DNA from: Caballeronia sp. dw_19
GTDB taxonomy: Bacteria > Pseudomonadota > Gammaproteobacteria > Burkholderiales > Burkholderiaceae
Length of the DNA: 64,000 nt
Reading direction: 5' to 3'
Assembly (NCBI RefSeq): GCF_018449515.1
Contig: NZ_JAAVUQ010000001.1
Span: forward strand, 523,741-587,740
The notes below the pieces were generated by a model. The model saw nothing but the letters and a program-made list of their open reading frames with translations. It had not been told where the DNA came from and did not search any database. Position 1 is the stretch's first letter; each line of letters starts with the position of its first letter. Made by a program: the position numbers and the translations under genes. Below are positions 8,241 through 16,571 of the stretch, one piece after another.

Positions 8241-9296
8241 GTGAGCTTTCTTTACGACACCAACGTCCTGATTCAGATCGTCCCCAATCTGAAAACGGCT
8301 CAGCAGTTTCTGCTGGATAAGTTTTTCACTAACCAGGTGACGTCCGATACCGAGAAGGTCTCGATCGATATCGACGTGGGTAAGCGCCGGATGGCGCCGT
8401 TCGTCTCGCCGCTGGTTGAAGGCAAGCTCGTCGAGCAACGCCGTTACCAGACCAACGAGTTCACGCCTGCCTACATCAAGGACAAGCGCGCGCCAGACCT
8501 GCTCAAGCCTGTACGCCGGATGATCGGTGAGCGGATCGGCGGCGAGTTCACCGGCGAAGAGCGCGAGATGGCCAACCTGTATGCCGAAATGGCTGACCAG
8601 GTCGATATCGCGAAGCGTCGTATGGAATGGATGGCTGCCCAGGCACTCGAAACCGCGAAGCTGACCGTCGAAGGTGACGGTTACGAGATGGTCACGATCG
8701 ACTTCGGGCGGGATCCGTCGCTGACCGTCGCATTGACGGGCAGTGCAATCTGGAATCCGACCAACATCGCGGCCGGCACAGCAAACCCGACGGCCAATAT
8801 CGACGCATGGCAACGGCAGATCCTGAAGATGTCCGGGGCGAAGGTCACCGACATCGTCTTCACGACGAGCTCGTGGATCAACTTCAAGTTGGATCCGGTG
8901 CTCAAGGGCGCGATCATCTTCCCGTCACTGAACCCGAGCGGCAACATCGTCGACCCGGGCGCGCGCGTCGAGCAAGGCGCGGTGTATATGGGTCACTGGG
9001 GCCAGTATGACCTCTGGGTCTACAACGACTGGTTTGTCGACGAGAACAACCATGAAGTGCCGATGCTGACGGACGGCACGGTCATCATGAGCGGCCCCAC
9101 CCTCATGGGCACGCGTGCGTTCGGCATGATCAAGGACCCGGCCTTCAACTACAAAGCGCTGCCGTTCGCACCGAAGACCTGGGTGCAGGAAGACCCAGCA
9201 CAGCGCTTCATCATGATGCAGTCCGCACCGCTCGTTATCCCGAGCCGGGTGAACGCATCGTTCTCCGCAACTGTCTGCCCGCCGGTGTTTGACTGA
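8241..9296 (+). CDS. Major capsid protein, gpE-like
   Basis: This 351-residue protein is the main shell subunit (Phage_cap_E family). The N-terminal region KVSIDIDVGKRRMAPFVSP, followed by the E-loop-like EFTPAYIKDKRAPDLLKP, is characteristic. The long helix EEREMANLYAEMADQVDIAKRRMEWM and the C-terminal PKTWVQEDPAQRFIMMQSAPLVIPSR block also match lambda gpE. It starts with GTG at 8241. The length is close to lambda gpE (341). The stop overlaps the ATG of the next gene (TGATG). Confidence 0.93.
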   Translation: MSFLYDTNVLIQIVPNLKTAQQFLLDKFFTNQVTSDTEKVSIDIDVGKRRMAPFVSPLVEGKLVEQRRYQTNEFTPAYIKDKRAPDLLKPVRRMIGERIGGEFTGEEREMANLYAEMADQVDIAKRRMEWMAAQALETAKLTVEGDGYEMVTIDFGRDPSLTVALTGSAIWNPTNIAAGTANPTANIDAWQRQILKMSGAKVTDIVFTTSSWINFKLDPVLKGAIIFPSLNPSGNIVDPGARVEQGAVYMGHWGQYDLWVYNDWFVDENNHEVPMLTDGTVIMSGPTLMGTRAFGMIKDPAFNYKALPFAPKTWVQEDPAQRFIMMQSAPLVIPSRVNASFSATVCPPVFD

Positions 9297-9601
9297 TGAG
9301 CGGCGCTGACAAGCGGAATTCCAACGTGCCGCCCGCGAGGAATCCCGCTCCCAACACCACCACGGAAGACCCGGGCGAAAGCGGCGGTTTCATCGTCGCT
9401 CGCGGGCGCACCGTGCATGTCGACGGCGTGGCCATCAAGCCCGGTCAACCGGTCGACTTATCGCCCGAAGATGCTGAATGGCTGCAGGCTCGCGGTTTCA
9501 TCGTGCCCGCTGAATCGGCGGATTCGTCAGGAGGCGGCGTTGCTGTCGGCGGCCTGCGAATCAACGGTGGCCGCAAGCCCGGCGGCGTCGTACCGCGATG
9601 A
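9296..9601 (+). CDS. Small head-region protein of unknown function
   Basis: This 101-residue protein lies between the capsid and FII-like genes. The N-terminal third is Pro/Asn/Thr-rich and probably disordered. The middle part is a compact unit with GRTVHVDGVAIKPGQPVDLS followed by a helix ending LQARGFIV, a pattern often seen in small phage head-completion proteins; the tail is Gly-rich. Position suggests a lambda FI or connector role, but no family is certain. It overlaps both neighbours by a few bases. Confidence 0.6.
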   Translation: MSGADKRNSNVPPARNPAPNTTTEDPGESGGFIVARGRTVHVDGVAIKPGQPVDLSPEDAEWLQARGFIVPAESADSSGGGVAVGGLRINGGRKPGGVVPR

Positions 9602-9951
9602 GCGTCGACTGGGATGCGTCAGTGCTTATTCCCTGCCACGACATTGCATTCGGCGAACCGGCAACGTTCACGTCGGTCGGCGGCGCGCCGATGCCAGTCG
9701 TCGGGATGTTCTTTGATGGCTACACGCGCAACGTCGACCTCGCCGACGACGTGGGTGTGACTACGGTTAAGCCTGTCTTCGTCGTTCGCACTGAGCAGTT
9801 CACCGGTGCGCTCCCGCTCCCGAAGCCACTGCCGAAGCAGAACGACAAGCTTTCGGTCACGAGCGCCAATACCACCTATGTGATCAAAGATGCGCAGCCC
9901 GATGGCGTGGGTGAATTGCGGCTCGAGCTTCAGAAGGTGAGTTCGCCATGA
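9598..9951 (+). CDS. Head-tail connector protein, FII/Phage_attach-like
   Basis: This 117-residue protein starts at an ATGA overlap with the previous gene. It is all-beta in appearance, with VVGMFFDGYTRNVDL and VFVVRTEQF strands and a C-terminal TTYVIKDAQPDGVGELRLEL block. These fit the lambda FII/Phage_attach family that forms the tail-binding surface of the head. Gene order (capsid, small protein, FII, tail terminator) supports this. The family match is moderate because the proteins are short. Confidence 0.65.
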   Translation: MSVDWDASVLIPCHDIAFGEPATFTSVGGAPMPVVGMFFDGYTRNVDLADDVGVTTVKPVFVVRTEQFTGALPLPKPLPKQNDKLSVTSANTTYVIKDAQPDGVGELRLELQKVSSP

Positions 9952-10508
9952 CCTCCTCAGTCGTTATTCGGCAACTGGTCGTTGCAGCTCTCACTGGAAC
10001 GACCGACGCCGGCGCGAATGTGTTTTTCGCGCGCACCTGGCCGACGCAGCCCGACTCGTATCCGATCTTGATGATTCCCCCGCTCGAAGAGAACGGCGAG
10101 TCATGGGGTCCAACCGGCGAACCTTCTTTCACCGTCACGACCACCTTGCGTGTTATCGCGCGTGTCCAGGAACCGGCCGAGCTCGAGGACGCCGGTGCAG
10201 CGGCCGTCGCGATCGCGCTCGAGACACTCCGGGACCAGATCAAAGCAGCGGTGATTAATAACCCGACCCTCATGGGCTGGGGCGCGCCAATTCAGGAGTT
10301 CAAGCACTTCCGGTGCATGCCTCATACGACGGCCAACGGGGAGCAACCCATAGGCGAAATGGTGGTGGAGATCGACATGGTCTTCCTCCAATCGTCGGGC
10401 TCGGACTTCTATCAGATTCCGGCGGTACCGCTGCAGGGCGTCGACGTCACCGTGTTGGAGCCAGACGGCACGACCGAGCCGGGCCTAACCATCAACCTTC
10501 CCCAGTAA
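9948..10508 (+). CDS. Probable tail terminator (Mu gp37 position)
   Basis: This 186-residue protein begins at another ATGA overlap. It has an N-terminal helix (VVIRQLVVAALTGTT), then strands including FFARTWPTQPDSYPILMI and FTVTTTLRVIARVQ, a long helix (AVAIALETLRDQIKAAV) and further strands, the arrangement of tail-terminator or minor tail U/Z proteins. It sits at the junction between the lambda-like head module and the Mu-like tail module, exactly where Mu gp37 would be. The specific family name is an inference. Confidence 0.6.
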   Translation: MTSSVVIRQLVVAALTGTTDAGANVFFARTWPTQPDSYPILMIPPLEENGESWGPTGEPSFTVTTTLRVIARVQEPAELEDAGAAAVAIALETLRDQIKAAVINNPTLMGWGAPIQEFKHFRCMPHTTANGEQPIGEMVVEIDMVFLQSSGSDFYQIPAVPLQGVDVTVLEPDGTTEPGLTINLPQ

Positions 10509-10518
10509 AGGAAACACC

Positions 10519-10788
10519 ATGTTTGTGAAACCCGCGCCGGGCGTGCTTCTACGCGACCCGGTCACGAAGCAGCTTCTGTCGGCCGCTCCGGTCGAGGGAG
10601 TGAAGACCACGGTCGTGCCTGACGAAGGCATGCAGGTGGGTGATTTCGACCTTTACTGGGTGCGCCGGGTCCGTGATGGCGACGCAGTCCAGGTGGCACC
10701 GGCGGCAAAGGCGAGCGCGGCAGTAGCAAGCACCGCTTCAGCGAGCAGCACCGCTGCGGCAACGATCGACACGAAGGGAGCCAAATAA
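10519..10788 (+). CDS. DUF2635 protein, Mu gp38-like
   Basis: This 89-residue protein opens MFVKPAPGVLLRDPVTKQLL, the signature of DUF2635, whose members almost always precede the tail sheath gene of Mu-like myophages. It continues with VPDEGMQVGDFDLYWVRRVRDGD and an Ala/Ser-rich tail. Its role in Mu (gp38) is not firmly known. An AAGGAAA ribosome binding site precedes the ATG, and the gene ends directly before the sheath start. Confidence 0.8.
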   Translation: MFVKPAPGVLLRDPVTKQLLSAAPVEGVKTTVVPDEGMQVGDFDLYWVRRVRDGDAVQVAPAAKASAAVASTASASSTAAATIDTKGAK

Positions 10789-12303
10789 ATGGGCGATATC
10801 TCTTTTCCGAATATTCCGCAAAATATTCGTGTCCCATTGTTCTATGCGGATCTCGATCCCAGCAATGCGAATACGGGACAGCAGACCCAGCGCGCGCTGA
10901 TCATTGGCCAGATCCTCGCGAGTGGCAGCGGGACACCGGGCACGCCGCGGATCTCTCAGGGAACCTCCGATGCGAATTCGGTGGGCGGCCAGGGTTCGAT
11001 GCTTGCGCTGATGACCGCAGCCTATCGTGCGCGCGATTCGTTCGGCGAGGTCTGGTATCTGCCGCTCGCGGACGACAGTGCGTCGGTGGCGGCTGCCGGC
11101 AGTCTGAACTTCACCAGCGTTCCGACCGTGACCGGCGTTCTCTCGCTGTATATCGCCGGACAGCTTGTCTCGCTGGTCGTCACCCCGACCATGACGGCTG
11201 TTCAGATCGCGGCGGCGCTGGTCGCACAGATCGGCAATCTGCCAAATCTGCCGGTAACGGCTGCAGTTGACGCCACCACGACGTCCAAAGTTGATATCAC
11301 GGCGAAGAACAAGGGTCTGGCCGGCAACGACATCGACATGCAGCTGAATTACGGCGGTACCGCCAACGGGGAGGCAACGCCTGCCGGTCTTGCAGTGACC
11401 ATCATTGCAATGTCAGGCGGCGCGACGAATCCGTCGACGCTCACCGCCGGACTCGCAAACTTGGGGGACCAGGAGTTCGATTTCATCGCGTTCCCGTACA
11501 CGGACGGCACATCGCTCGATGCGATGAAAGCATTTCTGAGCACTCAGACAGGCCGCTGGAGCTGGAGCGAGCAGCTCTACGGAGGCGCGTATTGCGCCTA
11601 TCGCGGCACCCTCGGCGCGCTCACGACATTCGGCGTCACGCGAAACGATGAGCACGTCTCGATCATGGGCTTTAATGGCTCCCCCACGCCGAGCTGGGTC
11701 ATTGCGGCGGACATTACAGCCGCAGTTGCGATCTCTGCGCGCGCTGATCCGGCGCAGCCGCTGCAGACCGTGACTCTCGCAACAATGCAGGCGCCCCCGC
11801 TGCCGTTGCGCTTCGCGCTGACCGATCGGAACACGCTGTTGTATGACGGCATTTCGACGTTCGCAACGGGCGACGACGGCACGATCTCGATCGAGAACCT
11901 GATCACGACGTACCAAAAGAACAGTTTTGGTGACGCGGACGATAGCTATCTCGAGGTGGAAACCTTGAACACGCTGACGTACGTGCTGCGTCAGCTGAAG
12001 TCGGTCGTGACGACAAAGTACGCCCGCAAGAAACTGGCTGCAGATGGTACGCGGGTGGTTCCTGGTACGAACGTGGTCACGCCGAGCATGATCAAGGCCG
12101 ATCTGATCGCGCAATACCAGACGCTCGAGGAAAACGGCTATGTGCAGGGCAGCGCTGTTTTCGCACAAGGCATCATCGTCCAGCAGAACTCGCAGAACCC
12201 GAACCGCGTTGACGTGCTGTACCCGGCGATCCTGATCGATCAGCTGCGCGTCCTCGCGCTGTTGATGCAGTTCTCCAACATCGTGCCCGCGACCGCGAGC
12301 TGA
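10789..12303 (+). CDS. Tail sheath protein, Mu gpL-like
   Basis: This 504-residue protein is the contractile sheath subunit. The N-terminal sequence IPQNIRVPLFYADLDPSNAN and the early QRALIIGQILASG are typical of Mu gpL, as is the C-terminal region with VDVLYPAILIDQLRVLALLMQF. The central part has strand-rich repeats (about 100-240). The length agrees with Mu gpL (495). It proves that the phage builds a contractile tail even though its head genes are lambda-like. A hairpin follows within 25 bases. Confidence 0.93.
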   Translation: MGDISFPNIPQNIRVPLFYADLDPSNANTGQQTQRALIIGQILASGSGTPGTPRISQGTSDANSVGGQGSMLALMTAAYRARDSFGEVWYLPLADDSASVAAAGSLNFTSVPTVTGVLSLYIAGQLVSLVVTPTMTAVQIAAALVAQIGNLPNLPVTAAVDATTTSKVDITAKNKGLAGNDIDMQLNYGGTANGEATPAGLAVTIIAMSGGATNPSTLTAGLANLGDQEFDFIAFPYTDGTSLDAMKAFLSTQTGRWSWSEQLYGGAYCAYRGTLGALTTFGVTRNDEHVSIMGFNGSPTPSWVIAADITAAVAISARADPAQPLQTVTLATMQAPPLPLRFALTDRNTLLYDGISTFATGDDGTISIENLITTYQKNSFGDADDSYLEVETLNTLTYVLRQLKSVVTTKYARKKLAADGTRVVPGTNVVTPSMIKADLIAQYQTLEENGYVQGSAVFAQGIIVQQNSQNPNRVDVLYPAILIDQLRVLALLMQFSNIVPATAS

Positions 12304-12324
12304 TCGCGGCCTAACCGCAACTCT

Positions 12325-12352
12325 GGCCGCCGCAAGGCGGCCTTCCTCTTTT
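12325..12352 (+). terminator. Hairpin between sheath and tube genes
   Basis: The stem GGCCGCC / GGCGGCC closes a GCAA tetraloop and is followed by a pyrimidine-rich TTCCTCTTTT run. It lies inside the late operon and may attenuate transcription or stabilise the sheath mRNA end. Confidence 0.65.
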
Positions 12353-12365
12353 CTGGAGACAGGCA

Positions 12366-12749
12366 ATGGCTTCTCCCACTGGGTTGCTCGCCGGCACGGC
12401 GTCGCTTTCGATCGATGGCACGACATACATGATCACTGGCGACTTCAAGTACAAGCCAGCCGGTAAGAAACGCTCGACGCTCTCCGGCATGGACCGCGTC
12501 CACGGCTTCAAGGAAGAGATCTCGGCACCCTTCATCTCTTTCAATCTGCGCGACTGGGGTGGCCTGACCGTCGCGGACATTAACTCCATGACGGACGTCA
12601 CGGTGGTCGGGCAACTTGCAAACGGCAAGACGATCATCGGCCGTGACATGTGGACCGTCGAAGAGCAGGAAGTCGATTCCGTGGAAGCGAAATTCGATGT
12701 CCGACTGGAAGGTCCGGACGACTGCGTCACCGAAACAACTTCGAGTTAA
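12366..12749 (+). CDS. Tail tube protein, Mu gpM-like
   Basis: This 127-residue protein forms the inner tube. Its opening ASPTGLLAGTASLSIDGTTY, then FKYKPAGKKRSTLSGMDRVHGFKEE and the closing strands (EEQEVDSVEAKFDVRLEG) match the Mu tail-tube family. The length is standard (Mu gpM 118). It follows the sheath gene after a hairpin and precedes the frameshifted assembly-chaperone gene, the normal order in myophages. Confidence 0.9.
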   Translation: MASPTGLLAGTASLSIDGTTYMITGDFKYKPAGKKRSTLSGMDRVHGFKEEISAPFISFNLRDWGGLTVADINSMTDVTVVGQLANGKTIIGRDMWTVEEQEVDSVEAKFDVRLEGPDDCVTETTSS

Positions 12750-12752
12750 AAA

Positions 12753-13094
12753 ATGGACGACGAAAAGACAATCCGCCTTACCAAGCCGATCACCCTTAAG
12801 GGCGATAGCGTCACGTACGACGTCATCACACTGCGCGAACCGACAGTCGACGAGCTCGATCGAAGCGCGCAGACCGAAGGTTCGGCGTACGCATCGAACG
12901 CTGCGCTCATCGCCATGGTCGGCAATATTCCGCTCGCCGTCGCACGCAAGATGGGCAAGGCGAACTATGAGGAGGCGACTGCGTATCTGTCGGGTTTTAC
13001 ATGGCAGCCCCCGCTGTCTGGCGGGACCTCGGGGACCGACGCGCGGACGTCACCTGGCTCTACCGGTGGGGACCCGACGACGTCGGCAAGCTAA
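12753..13094 (+). CDS. Tail assembly chaperone, Mu gp41-like (zero-frame product)
   Basis: The zero-frame product is 113 residues. It opens with TIRLTKPITLKGDSVTYDVI and a helical region typical of the phage tail assembly E/gp41 family, with PTVDELDRSA as a hallmark. Such chaperones coat the tape measure protein and are made in two forms. A perfect slippery heptamer G GGT TTT at 12992-12998 is in phase with this frame. A -1 shift there gives a 135-residue product ending at 13159. The zero-frame C terminus after the slip site is low-complexity Ser/Thr/Gly/Pro, as expected for a frame not under strong selection. Confidence 0.85.
   Translation: MDDEKTIRLTKPITLKGDSVTYDVITLREPTVDELDRSAQTEGSAYASNAALIAMVGNIPLAVARKMGKANYEEATAYLSGFTWQPPLSGGTSGTDARTSPGSTGGDPTTSAS
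12992..12998 (+). promoter_or_regulatory. Programmed -1 frameshift slippery heptamer GGGTTTT
   Basis: G GGT TTT fits the canonical X XXY YYZ pattern in phase with the ATG at 12753. After slipping, the ribosome reads TAC ATG GCA and stays open for 53 codons to TGA at 13157-13159. The -1 frame has a stop at 12968-12970, just upstream, so the shift must occur after that; this is the only perfect heptamer I found in the overlap. Confidence 0.75.
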
Positions 13095-13159
13095 CGCTGC
13101 GCCAGTTTCAGTATTGGCATGACCAGGCAGTACGATTGAAGCAGTCCGGAGCAACCTGA
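12998..13159 (+). CDS. Frameshift extension of the tail assembly chaperone
   Basis: Read in the -1 frame, these 53 codons encode a conserved-looking helical segment with DRRADVTWLYRWGPDDV and LTLRQFQYWHDQAVRLK. This resembles the extensions of P2 E+E' and Mu gp41', which have a Trp-Leu-Tyr core and a helical end. There is no ribosome binding site for separate translation, although an in-frame ATG lies at 13001. The stop codon overlaps the tape measure start (TGATG). The long form is thought to bind the tape measure while the short form recruits tube subunits. Confidence 0.75.
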   Translation, partial: YMAAPAVWRDLGDRRADVTWLYRWGPDDVGKLTLRQFQYWHDQAVRLKQSGAT

Positions 13160-15123
13160 TGGCAAACGTCTTTTCGATAACGATCACCGCTGTAGATCGT
13201 GCGACCGCGATTGTCCAAAAGGTCAATGCTTCAATCGCGAAGACCACCAAACCGATCGCCGATGTGAAGGCGTCGGTCGACGCTTTCTCGAAGGCAACTG
13301 GAATCGATAAGGTCGGCCGAGGTTTAGAAAAGGTCGGCAACATTGCAAGCGATACGGCGCGGCGTATCGGCTCTATCGCACCGCCGCTTGCCGCGATCGC
13401 GAGCGTTGGCACCATTGCTGGCATTGCGGCGCTCGCCCACAACTGGGGCCGTTCAGCAGTCGAGATCGCTAATACCGCTTCCGTCATCGGTGTCTCGACC
13501 GATCAGTTACAGAAATACCGCGGCGCTGCGCGGCTCGCCGGCCTGTCCGACTCGGATATGACCAATGGCCTAAAAGCTGTGGGATCGGCATTCGAAGATG
13601 CAGCCGCGGGCCGGGACACGTTTGCCGCCGGCGTGATGTCGAGCAAGAACATCAGCATCCACCGGCTTGCAGACGGCTCAGTGGATGCCGTGCGCGCGTT
13701 TAATGATGTCGCCGCTGCTGCGGCGAAGATCACCAACGTGCAGGCGCGAGGAAAATTCCTCGAAATCTTTGGCATGGGCGGTCTGCAACCGATGATCGGT
13801 CGGGTTGCAGAACTCAAGGCGCAATTCGAGAAGTTGAACGGCGTGATGTCGCCCGCCCAGATAGCACAGGGTGAGCGGTACAACGAATCAATGGTCGCGC
13901 TGGACGTCAGCGTCGACAAACTGAAGAACTCGATTGGCGCAGCGCTCGCGCCGGCTCTTACGCAGGTCGTCAATCAGCTCATTCCGATTGCGGATAAATA
14001 CGGGCCGAAGATCGCTCAGTGGATAGAAAGCGTTGATTGGAGCAAGGCGGCACGCGAAACCGGCGAATTCGCCGTTGCGCTTGGCGGCCTAAAAGGCGCC
14101 GCGATTGTGATTTCTGCAATCACCTTCGCCAAGCCTATTGCGGCGATCGCTCAGATGTCCACTTTGCTATTGCCACTGATGCCGGCGTTGGCTCCCCTCG
14201 CCGCGCTGGCGGCCGGCGGCGCGTACACGATCGAGAAGCTCAAGGATTCGACAGAGTCGGGCCATTTCGTGCCCCGATATCCAGGCGCTCCCATTCCGAA
14301 GCCGCTTCCGAAATCACAGACTAACGCCGGCCTATGGGATAGGTTCTGGTCGGGGACTGGCAAGTTTGTGCCGCGCAATTCGACCGCGGCGCACGGGTCA
14401 ACGTCAGGTGCGCCGGCGCCAATCGCTAGCTCGGCGCCTGCGGCGTCCCCCGACGCCTCGGCGGGTGGCCCAGCGCCGGTAGCAACACCGGCCGCACGTC
14501 GGGCCGGACGCGCCAGCGATCCTTTGGGGATCCGCAGCAACAATCCGCTGAACCTATCCGACAGTGGAGTGGAACGCGTGTATGCCACCCCGGAAGACGG
14601 GCTCGCCGATGCCGTAAGTAACCTTCAGCGAAACTATCAAGGCTTGACGATCGCCCAAATTCAAAAAAAGTGGACAGGAGGCGCGCAGACGGGGAATTCG
14701 CCCGAGCAGATCGCCAACTATACGGGGCTGATGTCGCAGGCTTCCGGGCTGAAGGCTAACCAGGTCCCGGACCTATCCGACCCGAGCGTCGTATCTTCCC
14801 TGGTCAGCGGGATGATTCGCGCCGAGAACGGAAAGATGCCGTACACCGCGCAGCAGATCGGCGCGGCGACCCTTCAAGGCATGCGCCGCACGCCCTCCGG
14901 CTCATCGTCCGGTGATCCTCGCTTCGCAGCTACGCCGGCGGCGCAACAGCCCGATGGCAGCAATAGCGGCGATTCAAGCGGCGCCCCAGTCACCGGCAGT
15001 GTTCAGGTTGACGTCACATTGCACAACGCTCCCAAAGGTTCGCGGGTAACTGTCGCGTCAAGAGGCAATGTTTCCGCCAGCGCCAGGATTGGCACATCCG
15101 CTTTAATGGAACCAGCCGTATGA
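13159..15123 (+). CDS. Tape measure protein with C-terminal muramidase-like segment
   Basis: This 654-residue protein sets tail length. The N-terminal half is long helical sequence (residues about 1-300) with Ala-rich heptads and two hydrophobic stretches near 290-360 (GGLKGAAIVISAITF and LLPLMPALAPLAAL) that may cross membranes at DNA entry. A Pro/Ala-rich linker near 400-450 leads to a compact region beginning DPLGIRSNNPLNLS and continuing through a helical domain to about 580. This resembles the GIRNNNPGN start of phage virion-associated cell wall hydrolases. The tail ends in Ser/Gly-rich sequence and a short beta unit. The start overlaps the chaperone frameshift stop. Confidence 0.85.
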   Translation: MANVFSITITAVDRATAIVQKVNASIAKTTKPIADVKASVDAFSKATGIDKVGRGLEKVGNIASDTARRIGSIAPPLAAIASVGTIAGIAALAHNWGRSAVEIANTASVIGVSTDQLQKYRGAARLAGLSDSDMTNGLKAVGSAFEDAAAGRDTFAAGVMSSKNISIHRLADGSVDAVRAFNDVAAAAAKITNVQARGKFLEIFGMGGLQPMIGRVAELKAQFEKLNGVMSPAQIAQGERYNESMVALDVSVDKLKNSIGAALAPALTQVVNQLIPIADKYGPKIAQWIESVDWSKAARETGEFAVALGGLKGAAIVISAITFAKPIAAIAQMSTLLLPLMPALAPLAALAAGGAYTIEKLKDSTESGHFVPRYPGAPIPKPLPKSQTNAGLWDRFWSGTGKFVPRNSTAAHGSTSGAPAPIASSAPAASPDASAGGPAPVATPAARRAGRASDPLGIRSNNPLNLSDSGVERVYATPEDGLADAVSNLQRNYQGLTIAQIQKKWTGGAQTGNSPEQIANYTGLMSQASGLKANQVPDLSDPSVVSSLVSGMIRAENGKMPYTAQQIGAATLQGMRRTPSGSSSGDPRFAATPAAQQPDGSNSGDSSGAPVTGSVQVDVTLHNAPKGSRVTVASRGNVSASARIGTSALMEPAV

Positions 15124-16571
15124 GCGCAGCAACTCTCACAACGTTTGCCGGCAGCATCGGCGGCCTGGCTTCGGCGGCAAGCGCGCTCTCTTCGATCCTG
15201 ACCGGACCCGGCGCGAATACCTGGTGGGGATCCCTGCGTCAGGCTTCGTTCGGCGGTGTGCCGTTCGCGGTGTTGGACAACACCACTAAGTTCGGCGGTC
15301 GCAACGTCGTGCACCGTTATCCATATCGGGATGACGTCTGGGTCGAACCGTTGGGCAAGCTCGCGAGGAGCTTCGCAGTCACGGGCTTTCTGATCGAGAA
15401 CAGCCTTGTCTATGGGAAGTTGAAGGGAGTGCCTAGCTCGGTAATCGCCCAACGCGACAATCTGGTTGCAATCTGCGAACAGAATGGTCCGCAGACTTTG
15501 GTCCATCCGACATTCGGGACGATAGATAACGTGAGCTGCCTCGAGTCGGAGGCTAGCGAGAGCATCGGTCACGGCCGCGTGATCATGATTCGCTTTTCCT
15601 TCATCCAGGGTGGCGCGCGGATTTATCCGAATGTGAAAGAGTCGCCAGCAGGCGGTATACAGGGAGGATCTCAGGGTGTGCAAGCTGGAGCTCTATCGGA
15701 TTTTGCGAAGAATGCCGCAACAGATATCCAGCAAGGTGCGGCCGTCGTACATACAGCGGTAGATACAGCGATTTCCTGGTACCAAATAGCGGTGACTGAC
15801 ATTCACGACGTAAAGCGCGTCATCAATGCCGTTTCAACATTGGCCGGCGACTTTGGCCGGTTCTTCGGCGGCGGCAATGACGGATATACCGGGACGAACC
15901 TGACGGCGCCCGTCGGCACGACTCCCGAGCAACTTCTCGCGGCGGACACCGCGAACGTTGCCGCTGTAGTCGGTGCCGGCGCGGCGCTGCAGACGGCGGC
16001 CGCGAATGTGAGCGACACAACGACTTTCGCTTCGTGCGCGCAGCAGCTTGTCACCGCGCTTGCGGCCACGGCAGCCGATCCCGCGGATGCCATCCGGTTA
16101 GCCAGCGATCTCGCGGGGTTTTCGCCGACCGGCATGTTCACGAGCTCAGTGATTGGAAGCGCGATGTCATCGATGCAGACGAGCTGCGCAGCACTCTTTC
16201 GCCGCTCGGCGCTCGCTGGAGTCGCCCAGGCCTGTTCGACCTATCAGGCATCGTCATATGACGATGCCGTGAACGTGATGCAGAGCGCCACTGCGCTCAT
16301 CGATGCCGAGATCGAGGTCGCCGGGGATGCAGGAGATGACGAGAGCTTCGCCGCGTTGCGCGTGCTACGCAACGCCGTTGTTCAGGACCTACAGGCCCGC
16401 GGCGCAGATCTCGCGCCGCTCACGACCATGACATTCAACGGAACGATGCCAGCGCTCGTGCTGGCGCATCGTATCTATGACGACGCCACGCGAGCGGATC
16501 AGTTGGTACAGCAGGTGCAGCCAATTCATCCGCTGTTCATGCCAATGACATTTCAAGCGTTGTCGTCTTAA
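15120..16571 (+). CDS. Tail/DNA circularisation protein, Mu gpN-like
   Basis: This 483-residue protein has the DNA_circ_N domain at its N terminus: TWWGSLRQASFGGVPFAVLDN, then HRYPYRDDVWVEPLGK and FLIENSLVYG. In Mu, gpN is a baseplate/tail component of the same family; the old name reflects a DNA-circularisation phenotype. The rest is helical and Ala-rich. It begins at an ATGA overlap with the tape measure gene and ends immediately before an oppositely oriented gene, which interrupts the usual N-P order. Confidence 0.85.
   Translation: MSAATLTTFAGSIGGLASAASALSSILTGPGANTWWGSLRQASFGGVPFAVLDNTTKFGGRNVVHRYPYRDDVWVEPLGKLARSFAVTGFLIENSLVYGKLKGVPSSVIAQRDNLVAICEQNGPQTLVHPTFGTIDNVSCLESEASESIGHGRVIMIRFSFIQGGARIYPNVKESPAGGIQGGSQGVQAGALSDFAKNAATDIQQGAAVVHTAVDTAISWYQIAVTDIHDVKRVINAVSTLAGDFGRFFGGGNDGYTGTNLTAPVGTTPEQLLAADTANVAAVVGAGAALQTAAANVSDTTTFASCAQQLVTALAATAADPADAIRLASDLAGFSPTGMFTSSVIGSAMSSMQTSCAALFRRSALAGVAQACSTYQASSYDDAVNVMQSATALIDAEIEVAGDAGDDESFAALRVLRNAVVQDLQARGADLAPLTTMTFNGTMPALVLAHRIYDDATRADQLVQQVQPIHPLFMPMTFQALSS

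Noticed and set aside
7461..8813. Leftward 450-codon frame opposite the decoration and capsid genes
   Set aside because: Antisense to two well-recognised structural genes, including the hairpin at 8175; composition typical of a G+C-driven shadow.
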